Source of the DNA: Firmicutes bacterium UBA5500
GTDB taxonomy: Bacteria; Bacillota; UBA994; UBA5500
DNA length: 7,209 nucleotides
Assembly: GCA_002427055.1 (NCBI GenBank)
Contig: DIPA01000072.1
Coordinates: 9,121 to 16,329 of the forward strand
Reading direction: 5' to 3'
In this document: one piece after another, positions 1-5,271 of the stretch
Numbering within the stretch: the stretch's first letter is position 1
Layout: each line of letters opens with the position of its first letter
The notes under the pieces: generated by a model
What the model was told of the DNA's origin: nothing
What the model saw: only the letters and a program-made list of their open reading frames with translations
Database searches by the model: none
Position numbers and translations under genes: made by a program

Positions 1-10
1 ATTCTACTAA

Positions 11-460
11 TCAGTGGGAGTGCCACAAGTTCCTTTCCATCAGAATCTCGCCATTATCCTCCAGCTTGACCACGGAGAACCCCTGCTGTTCATAGATATG
101 CTTGGCCACCAAATTCGACGGATTATAGTCTAATTGAACAACTCGCGTCTTACCTTCGTTTGTCAGGAGGTCGATGGCCAGTTGAATTGCCTTGGTTCCG
201 TACCCTTGACTTTGATAGTTCTTGTCGATGATGATGCTGGCAATTTCGGTTCTTTTATGGCCTAAGCCATAGCGAAACATGATAAAGCCTATTACGTTGT
301 CATTATGATAGATGGCAAATGGTTTGCACGCTTCTCCTATTACATATGCCTGTGCTAGCGAGTGGATGGCACTATCGACGAAATCCTCCTGGTAGGCGGC
401 TACTCTGAGGTTGGCAACCTGCTGGAAGTTGTGCCTGGTAACCGGCCGGAATTCTATCAT
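11..460 (-). CDS. GNAT family N-acetyltransferase, BltD/SpeG-like (possible polyamine acetylase)
   Basis: This is a complete 149-residue single-domain acetyltransferase, which would transfer an acetyl group from acetyl-CoA to an amine in the cytoplasm. The acetyl-CoA pyrophosphate loop is visible at residues 81-89 as NYQSQGYGT, matching Q/RxxGxG/A with Q83, G86 and G88. The late motif IYEQQGF (122-128) supplies Tyr123, the usual general-acid position, and N113/N116 sit where GNATs contact CoA. The N-terminal half (a helix, then KPFAIY, then NVIGFIMF) resembles the BltD-type spermine/spermidine acetylases as I remember them, so a polyamine substrate is possible but unproven. The start at 460 is preferred over the ATG six bases upstream at 466, because the AGGGGG at 467-472 abuts the upstream ATG but lies six bases from this one. 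It follows the sensor kinase by 65 bases on the same strand. The fold is clear; the substrate is uncertain. Confidence 0.9.
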   Translation of the reverse strand: MIEFRPVTRHNFQQVANLRVAAYQEDFVDSAIHSLAQAYVIGEACKPFAIYHNDNVIGFIMFRYGLGHKRTEIASIIIDKNYQSQGYGTKAIQLAIDLLTNEGKTRVVQLDYNPSNLVAKHIYEQQGFSVVKLEDNGEILMERNLWHSH

Positions 461-466
461 TTTCAT

Positions 467-472
467 CCCCCT
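467..472 (-). promoter_or_regulatory. Ribosome binding site that decides the acetyltransferase start
   Basis: The minus strand reads AGGGGG immediately followed by ATGAAAATG. There is no spacer to the first ATG (464-466) but six bases to the second (458-460). Ribosome geometry therefore favours the second ATG, giving a protein beginning MIEFRPV. Confidence 0.6.
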
Positions 473-502
473 AGATGCTGAACATGGAGATTCGCTTCCT
501 AT

Positions 503-534
503 AGCATATGATACATGTTTCGCTTTTATGACAA
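503..534 (-). promoter_or_regulatory. Weak candidate promoter for the acetyltransferase
   Basis: On the minus strand TTGTCA (529-534), overlapping the kinase stop codon, could serve as a -35 box. TATCAT (508-513) lies 15 bases downstream and TATGCT (503-508) 20 bases downstream as possible -10 boxes. Neither spacing is the ideal 17. There is no terminator between kinase and acetyltransferase, so readthrough from the upstream operon is an equally good explanation for expression. Confidence 0.25.
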
Positions 535-1992
535 GTTTTGACGGGTAGAATTTGCTTTACTGGTCCAATTGTACGTCCCCGCGGTCCAGGGTGTCGATTG
601 TGGCAGGCAAATGTCAACCGTTGTGCCGCCGGTTGCCGGGCTGGCTATTTCCAGACGCCCCTTGTGTAGTTGCACAATGTTCTGGGCAATCGATAAGCCC
701 AAGCCACTGCCGGGCAGCTTGCTATTGCCTTTGTAAAATTTGTTCTTGATAAAGGGCAGGTCTTCTGGCGCAATGCCGGGCCCGGTGTCGGCCACTGTGA
801 TAACTATGTCCTGCTCAAATCTAGTTCTGATGCTGATTAGGCCATCAGGTGGAGTAAATTTGAGGGCGTTATCTAGCAATATGAGCAACACCTGTTTTAG
901 GCGGTCGTCATCGGCTTCTACTAAGGGTAGTTGCTGCTGTAGATCTAGGGTTAGGCCGATATGTCGCTCGCTCAGCCTAATAGTTAGCTGCTGGTAGACC
1001 TCTGTCACGAGGTCATTGATTTCCACTGTCTCTAGGCTGAGAGTAATATGCCCCACTTGCAGACGGGAATAGTCTAGTAAGTCTTCAACCAGGCCAATCA
1101 TGCGGTCGGTCTCCTCGCAAATTATCTCTAAACCGAGTTGTGTTTGATTTGGCTTATCAACTAGTTTTCCGGAAAACAGGGTTTCGCTCCATCCTTTAAT
1201 TGAAGTGAGTGGTGTACGCAACTCGTGTGAAATGGAAGATAGGAATTCATTTTTGGCACGCTCGGCAGCGTCAAGCTGACTGCTCATGTAGTTAAAGGTG
1301 GCCGCTAACTGGCCCAGCTCGTCTTGCGAGCGTTGGCGAACGCGTACATCATGTGCACCTGCGCCAAGCCTCTTGGCCGCTATAGTGAGGTCTTCTATAG
1401 GCAAAAGAATACGGCAGGCCAAGGAATAGCACAGCGCCAGCACTAGCGCTATGACGATTAGGCCAACCAAAAGGCAGTATATATATAGCCGCTGGATAAC
1501 GCGAAACGTTTGCTCCAAGGAAACACTATAGCGCAGTACTCCTACAGTATCCCTACTCTCATCGCGGCACAACGGTGCAGCTACGGCTAAAATCTTCTCT
1601 CCCGTTAGAGGGCTCTTACCTACCCAGGCATGCTGCTGACCATTTAATGCCGCACTTACTTCCGGAGTAGTGTGCCGATAGTCAGCAATGAAACCGTCAG
1701 AATCGAGGACTGGTTGGCCCTGTAAGTCTAGCACTTCTACCAGCGCCACCTCATCCTTATCGACACTACTCAGTAGCTTCTGCGCTCTAGCTAAAGGGGT
1801 TACGCCAGGCACGTATTTCTGGTAATAATCGGCGGTGAGTTGAACGCGGTTGCTCAACACTTGCTCGATAGTATTGACATAGTAGCTTCTGATGGCAAAC
1901 ATGCAGAGGCCTTCCAGGAGCAGCACAGTAATAGCAATGATGGCCCCATAACGGGCGACCAAATGTCGCTTGAGGCTATGCAAGTGACTCAC
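526..1992 (-). CDS. Membrane sensor histidine kinase (HAMP-HisKA-HATPase)
   Basis: This 488-residue protein is a classical inner-membrane sensor kinase that would autophosphorylate and pass phosphate to the response regulator encoded just upstream. Membrane segments lie near residues 16-38 and 169-192. They enclose a roughly 130-residue extracytoplasmic sensor region of unrecognised ligand, possibly a Cache/PAS-like fold. A HAMP linker follows (about 193-245, with P198 and DELGQLA at 224-230). The H-box SISHELRTP carries the phosphoacceptor His256, with Glu257 next to it. The ATP-binding domain has an N-box (LLDNALKFT, Asn375), a G1 box (DTGPGI, 402-407) and a G2 box (GSGLGLSI, 428-435), so it looks active. 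After the last conserved strand (DICLP, about 460-464) there is an unusual polar Ser/Thr/Asn-rich tail of about 24 residues. The frame opens with GTG at 1992, overlapping the regulator by 17 bases. TTG at 1983 (codon 4), preceded by GGTGAG, is an alternative start. Translational coupling to the regulator is likely. Confidence 0.95.
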   Translation of the reverse strand: MSHLHSLKRHLVARYGAIIAITVLLLEGLCMFAIRSYYVNTIEQVLSNRVQLTADYYQKYVPGVTPLARAQKLLSSVDKDEVALVEVLDLQGQPVLDSDGFIADYRHTTPEVSAALNGQQHAWVGKSPLTGEKILAVAAPLCRDESRDTVGVLRYSVSLEQTFRVIQRLYIYCLLVGLIVIALVLALCYSLACRILLPIEDLTIAAKRLGAGAHDVRVRQRSQDELGQLAATFNYMSSQLDAAERAKNEFLSSISHELRTPLTSIKGWSETLFSGKLVDKPNQTQLGLEIICEETDRMIGLVEDLLDYSRLQVGHITLSLETVEINDLVTEVYQQLTIRLSERHIGLTLDLQQQLPLVEADDDRLKQVLLILLDNALKFTPPDGLISIRTRFEQDIVITVADTGPGIAPEDLPFIKNKFYKGNSKLPGSGLGLSIAQNIVQLHKGRLEIASPATGGTTVDICLPQSTPWTAGTYNWTSKANSTRQNLS

Positions 1993-2680
1993 CGTGCCAA
2001 CGATATCCGTGGCCCCACACAGTTTCTATATAGAAGGGACGGCTCGGGTCGTCTTCTATCTTCCTTCGGATACGGCGAATATTGACATCAACTATTTTGG
2101 GGTCACCGAAATAATCAGGACCCCAGACTGCATCTAGCAGCTCGTCACGACTGACTGCCTTGCCTGAGCGCTTGAGCAGAACCTCCATCACTGCCAGCTC
2201 AGTAGGCGTCATGGCGATGCTTTTTTCTCCCTTATACAGCTTGTATTCTGAGACACAGAGCACGAAAGGATCACAAATGAGCTCTTCGCTACTTGAGCTA
2301 ACTTGTTCAACTAAGGTAACTCTGCGTAACAATGCATTCACCCGCGCAATTAGCTCATTCGGACTGAAGGGCTTCACAACGTAATCATCGGCGCCTGCCT
2401 CTAGCCCACTAACCTTGTCTTGCTCTTGTTCTTTGGCGGTCAACATGATAATGCCCATTGCCGGATATGACTGTCTTAGCTCCCGACATACCTCAATACC
2501 ATCGATACCGGGTAGCATAATGTCTAGTAAGGCTATTTGAATATCTGGTTGGGTATGGGCAATGCGTAGCGCCTCTTCGCCGCTGGCTGCCTCGACTACC
2601 TCAAACCCATTGCTCTCTAGATTAACTACGATGAAGCCACGAATGCGTATTTCATCGTCAAGGACCAATACCTTCGCCAA
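1976..2680 (-). CDS. OmpR/PhoB-family response regulator
   Basis: This two-domain transcription factor of 234 residues is the partner of the downstream kinase. The receiver domain (about 1-120) begins MAKVLVLDDE, with acidic residues D8/D9. Its phosphoacceptor Asp53 sits in LLDIMLPG, with Thr81 and Lys103 (VKPFSP) completing the active site. A linker containing a run of four serines (128-131) leads to a winged-helix DNA-binding domain. The recognition helix lies near 197-209 (VDVNIRRIRRKIE) and the wing is TVWGHGYRW (220-228). The longest frame starts with GTG at 2686, but the AGGAGG at 2689-2694 is only two bases from that GTG and eight from the TTG at 2680. The TTG also gives the family-typical MAKVLVLDDE start. 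The gene sits 71 bases after the lipoprotein gene with no terminator between them. Its targets are unknown; the promoter of the LCP operon is a natural candidate. Confidence 0.95.
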   Translation of the reverse strand: MAKVLVLDDEIRIRGFIVVNLESNGFEVVEAASGEEALRIAHTQPDIQIALLDIMLPGIDGIEVCRELRQSYPAMGIIMLTAKEQEQDKVSGLEAGADDYVVKPFSPNELIARVNALLRRVTLVEQVSSSSEELICDPFVLCVSEYKLYKGEKSIAMTPTELAVMEVLLKRSGKAVSRDELLDAVWGPDYFGDPKIVDVNIRRIRRKIEDDPSRPFYIETVWGHGYRWHGESLA

Positions 2681-2688
2681 GGTCACTA

Positions 2689-2694
2689 CCTCCT
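2689..2694 (-). promoter_or_regulatory. Strong ribosome binding site selecting a TTG start for the regulator
   Basis: The minus strand carries a full AGGAGG. Spacing is two bases to the GTG at 2686 and eight bases to the TTG at 2680. The second spacing is normal for Firmicutes, so the TTG is the likely initiator. The rest of the gap 2695-2751 shows no convincing promoter or terminator to my eye. Confidence 0.65.
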
Positions 2695-2751
2695 ACAATC
2701 CAACATCTTTTGCTAGCTTTATGCTCAGTACTTACCTTGGGGCAGTCTCCT

Positions 2752-4095
2752 TTACGGAAAAACATGAAGATTGGCTGTTAGCTCTTCGGCAGTCGGTAGC
2801 AGCAGCGCAGCTTTAGCCCCTAATGCCTGTTTATCTACGGGGAAGACTGCAATCACTAGCCTGTTTTCTCTTTCTCCCACAAGAATATAGGGTGTATTAG
2901 CTGCCTTAAGTTTAGACTCCTCTCGCGGCCAAGCATATTTAGGCATTGCCATGATAGTCAAAAAGGGACTATTGCTACGACTGGGGCTGTAGGCCGAGAA
3001 TTGCGCAACCATGATGTCTTCCTCTGTGTTGCTTTCCTCGATCACGGAAACTTGGTCGTGCCACCTGGCCGGCAGAATGAGCCGATAGTCCGGGTAAGAA
3101 GCAAACGCCTGCAACACCGGTTGCAGACCTTCCGCGCCGTCCCATTGGTACCATGCCTCTAGGTATGTTGGCGGAGCGGCTTGATTGCCGGGTGCCTCAA
3201 GCTCAGTCCCAATTTCAATGAGACCGTCCTGGTTGATATCGGTACATTCGATCATATGCGGTTTATACCAACTAATGAGCTCCTGTTCTGCACTAGTGGC
3301 TTCTAGGGCCTTGTCAATTTCGCCATTGTTAATGGCAACTATGACAGTTCGCCCTGAATGAGCGCCAAAACCCAGATCAACGAACACTGCTCGCTTCTCG
3401 GCTGTGGCCTGACCAAAAATGATAGCTCCGGGATAGCCCTCCATAGCCGTGCTATAAGCAGTAGTCAAGACCCCAGCACCGTGTTCGTAGAGGGTGACCT
3501 TTGAGAGATAGGCGGCTGAGGCTGAGCTCTCTAGTATGCCTAGGTATGTCTTGTTGTCGTCCAACCGACCGACAGCCAAATCAACGTATGCCAAGCGAGC
3601 GGTAAGCTCGTACGTGTCGTCTTGCAACTGGTAAATTGCCAGCATCTTTGCCCAACTGCTTTCGCCACCATAGCCAAGTAGCAGTTCAGGTACACCATCA
3701 GCAGAAAGATCAGTCACAAGGCAACGGTCAAACCATTTGCCGGTATCGCGAATGTGTCCGCGCAGAACCCATTTATCACTCAAGTTCTCCAGGATGATCA
3801 GACCGAGCTCTAGTTCGGAGCTTCCACCAGTATAGAAAACAAGCAAACCAGTTGCTTCTCCTGCGCCACGTAGATCAACTTGCCTAATGGCGCCTGCTGC
3901 CGGAGACTCCAATGGTACCGTTAGCCTGGCTCCCGCTGGCAGGAACGGTTGCACTATCTCTTGCAGAGCCTGTTGTTCTCCGGGTAGCTGAGGATGCGCA
4001 ACCAGTGCCGTTGGATTGGCCAGCGTAGTACAGCCCTGTAGAATGCCGGCAAGCATAGGCATCAGGACTATAAGCAACCAGCGTTTCCTGCTCAT
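2752..4095 (-). CDS. Uncharacterised lipoprotein with FG-GAP/VCBS-like calcium motifs
   Basis: I do not recognise a named family. The 447-residue protein begins MSRKRW with a positively charged start, a hydrophobic stretch (7-19) and the lipobox LQGC. It should therefore be lipid-modified on Cys22 and anchored on the outer face of the cytoplasmic membrane. The mature part looks beta-rich. It contains DLSADGVPE (129-137) and DINQDGLIE (286-294), both of the DxSxDG/DxNxDG type that binds calcium in FG-GAP/VCBS propeller blades and in dockerins. A short propeller or repeat-like surface domain is inferred. The reading frame can be extended to 4188, but that would overlap the LCP gene and bury the signal peptide. 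The start at 4095 has AGGAG seven bases upstream. It is sandwiched between an LCP enzyme and a two-component system, which suggests a role in envelope function or sensing. No enzyme motif is visible. Confidence 0.85.
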   Translation of the reverse strand: MSRKRWLLIVLMPMLAGILQGCTTLANPTALVAHPQLPGEQQALQEIVQPFLPAGARLTVPLESPAAGAIRQVDLRGAGEATGLLVFYTGGSSELELGLIILENLSDKWVLRGHIRDTGKWFDRCLVTDLSADGVPELLLGYGGESSWAKMLAIYQLQDDTYELTARLAYVDLAVGRLDDNKTYLGILESSASAAYLSKVTLYEHGAGVLTTAYSTAMEGYPGAIIFGQATAEKRAVFVDLGFGAHSGRTVIVAINNGEIDKALEATSAEQELISWYKPHMIECTDINQDGLIEIGTELEAPGNQAAPPTYLEAWYQWDGAEGLQPVLQAFASYPDYRLILPARWHDQVSVIEESNTEEDIMVAQFSAYSPSRSNSPFLTIMAMPKYAWPREESKLKAANTPYILVGERENRLVIAVFPVDKQALGAKAALLLPTAEELTANLHVFP

Positions 4096-4102
4096 TTCAT
4101 CA

Positions 4103-4107
4103 CTCCT
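4103..4107 (-). promoter_or_regulatory. Ribosome binding site fixing the lipoprotein start
   Basis: AGGAG on the minus strand lies seven bases before the ATG at 4093-4095. The start it selects places a textbook lipoprotein signal peptide at the N-terminus, whereas the longer frame to 4188 would run back into the LCP gene. Confidence 0.75.
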
Positions 4108-4129
4108 GTTGTCTAAATCAGCTATGGCT

Positions 4130-5122
4130 TCAGACCTTATAGCGGCGTAGCAGTTCTGGTATTTTAGATAAGTACTGCTGACGTTCATTGTCAGAGAAAA
4201 AGTTTGTGGCTACCAGTTCATACATTGCTTCTAGATTAGGAACGAAGTAGCTTACCCTATCAATATACTCCCCTTCGCCGGGTAGCATATTGGTGTTCAT
4301 CCCCAGGTCATAAGTTTTCATTGCGGTCGCCGCAATGCGCAGGGCCTCGCTGAGACCAATATTGGTGTCCACACCAGCGTAGCAAGTGCGGATAATGCTA
4401 GGAAGACGCAGAACATTACTTGCGCTCATTGCACTTTGGCCTAAAGCCTTGACGAATTTCAACTGTCTCTGTACCCTGCCTTCATCGCCCAAGCTGTCGC
4501 GGTAACGGACATATTGCATGGCTTGCTCCCCGGTAAGATGCTGTTCGCCCGGCTGCAAGTCGATCGTTAACCCCTGTTCCTTGTCAACGTAGTGCATGCG
4601 CTTCTCTACATCAATGTCTACCCCGCCAATGGCATCAATAATGTCGGGGCAGGACGCCAGCTTTACCACCACGTAGCCATCGATCTTAATCCCCAGGAAT
4701 TCGCTGACTGTATTCACCGTAAGCTCGGGCCCACCATACACGTAGGCATGGTTGATCTTGGTAAAGCCTTTTCTGCCAGGAATTTGGACCCGCGTATCAC
4801 GCGGAATGGAGAGAATGCGTGGTGCATCGGTTTTGTTCACTGAGACCACCATTAGAGTATCGGTACGACCGACATCGTCGGGCCGCTTGTCTACACCCAT
4901 TACCAATAAGTTAAAACGCTCGTCCAGCAGTTCCGGCTCTGCTTCCGGTTGCTCTTCGGTAGGCTGGTTGTGCGCCGATAATACCGACCAAGGTGCCAGC
5001 TTAACTAAACCCAGCCCTAATACTAGCACAGCTAAGCCGATTGCCAGCAGCCGGCGCTTAGGTCCTCTACGTGATTCTGTTGATGTTGTGCGATTGTCGC
5101 TCTGATGATTGCGGGCACCCAT
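4130..5122 (-). CDS. LytR-CpsA-Psr (LCP) family cell-wall glycopolymer ligase
   Basis: LCP proteins transfer undecaprenyl-linked glycopolymers such as teichoic acid or capsule onto peptidoglycan (or proteins) at the outer face of the membrane. This 330-residue protein has a short basic cytoplasmic tail, one membrane anchor (about 24-45), an acidic Glu/Pro-rich linker (about 53-66) and then the LCP domain. Diagnostic motifs are NLLVMGVDKR (71-80), GRTDTL (85-90; Arg86, Asp88), SIPRDTRV (105-112; Arg108, Asp109), KINHAY (122-127), YVRYR (204-208) and DEGRVQRQ (213-220; Arg216, Arg219). These include the conserved arginines and aspartates that bind the lipid pyrophosphate and metal, so it should be active. 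The C-terminal region after about 235 is the usual family extension. The ATG at 5122 has a strong AGGAGGAG seven bases upstream. It is the first gene after the promoter near 5150 and is followed 34 bases later by the lipoprotein gene. Old annotations call such proteins LytR transcriptional regulators; the enzymatic role is better supported. Confidence 0.95.
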   Translation of the reverse strand: MGARNHQSDNRTTSTESRRGPKRRLLAIGLAVLVLGLGLVKLAPWSVLSAHNQPTEEQPEAEPELLDERFNLLVMGVDKRPDDVGRTDTLMVVSVNKTDAPRILSIPRDTRVQIPGRKGFTKINHAYVYGGPELTVNTVSEFLGIKIDGYVVVKLASCPDIIDAIGGVDIDVEKRMHYVDKEQGLTIDLQPGEQHLTGEQAMQYVRYRDSLGDEGRVQRQLKFVKALGQSAMSASNVLRLPSIIRTCYAGVDTNIGLSEALRIAATAMKTYDLGMNTNMLPGEGEYIDRVSYFVPNLEAMYELVATNFFSDNERQQYLSKIPELLRRYKV

Positions 5123-5153
5123 TCTATCGCTCCTCCTCTATATGCTCGACCTT

Positions 5154-5180
5154 ATTATAGAAGCAACAGTTCAGTTACAA
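5154..5180 (-). promoter_or_regulatory. Probable promoter of the LCP-lipoprotein-two-component operon
   Basis: On the minus strand a perfect TATAAT lies at 5154-5159. TTGTAA (5175-5180) is the best -35 candidate, but the spacer is only 15 bases. Transcription would begin around 5147, leaving a short leader before the AGGAGGAG at 5130-5137. The exact -10 match and the position just after a terminator support it. The short spacer suggests a promoter that may need an activator. Confidence 0.6.
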
Positions 5181-5197
5181 GTGAAAAAAAGGTTACA
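5174..5197. repeat. Direct repeat of GTTACA, possible operator
   Basis: On the plus strand GTTACA occurs at 5174-5179 and again at 5192-5197, a period of 18 bases separated by an A-rich run. The first copy overlaps the candidate -35 box of the LCP operon and the second lies just upstream of it. OmpR-family regulators bind direct repeats, but usually with a period of 10-11 bases, so this is only a weak candidate site for the regulator encoded in the same operon. Confidence 0.3.
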
Positions 5198-5208
5198 CCG
5201 GGAACAAC

Positions 5209-5231
5209 AAAAAGCCCCTGCGGGGCTTTTT
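5209..5231 (-). terminator. Rho-independent terminator after the ABC exporter gene (symmetrical)
   Basis: AAAAAGCCCC, a TGC loop and GGGGCTTTTT form a perfect ten-pair inverted repeat with five GC pairs. It has a T-run on either strand, so it could work in both directions. On the minus strand it lies about 40 bases after the exporter stop codon and would end that transcript before the LCP promoter. Confidence 0.9.
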
Positions 5232-5233
5232 GC

Positions 5234-5263
5234 TGACACTTTGGGGACGGTTCCAAAAGTTCA
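5234..5263. repeat. Solitary REP-like palindrome with GGGGACGGTTCC core
   Basis: The element is symmetrical: a 13-base arm (TGACACTTTGGGG), a four-base centre ACGG, and a 13-base arm (TTCCAAAAGTTCA). Ten of the 13 positions pair, two of them as G-T. The core resembles the GGGGACGG/CCGTCCCC short repeats that I recall being scattered in many bacterial genomes, often with REP-associated Y1 (IS200-like) transposases. No transposase gene is present here. It lies between the exporter stop codon and its terminator. Confidence 0.5.
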
Positions 5264-5271
5264 TTTCAGGG

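Noticed and set aside
552..997. Plus-strand open frames opposite the histidine kinase
   Set aside because: They mirror the strongly supported kinase gene, show no recognisable domains and have no good ribosome binding site.
1479..1487. TATATATAT run as a possible promoter
   Set aside because: It is inside the kinase gene and encodes the start of the second membrane segment (LYIYC); there is no matching -35 box and no gene begins nearby.
4096..4188. Upstream extension of the lipoprotein frame by 31 residues
   Set aside because: It overlaps the LCP gene by 59 bases and would place non-signal sequence before a clear lipoprotein signal peptide; the start at 4095 has its own AGGAG site.
4592..5105. 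Two overlapping plus-strand open frames opposite the LCP gene
   Set aside because: The coding signal is entirely on the minus strand, where conserved LCP motifs are read; these are antisense shadows.
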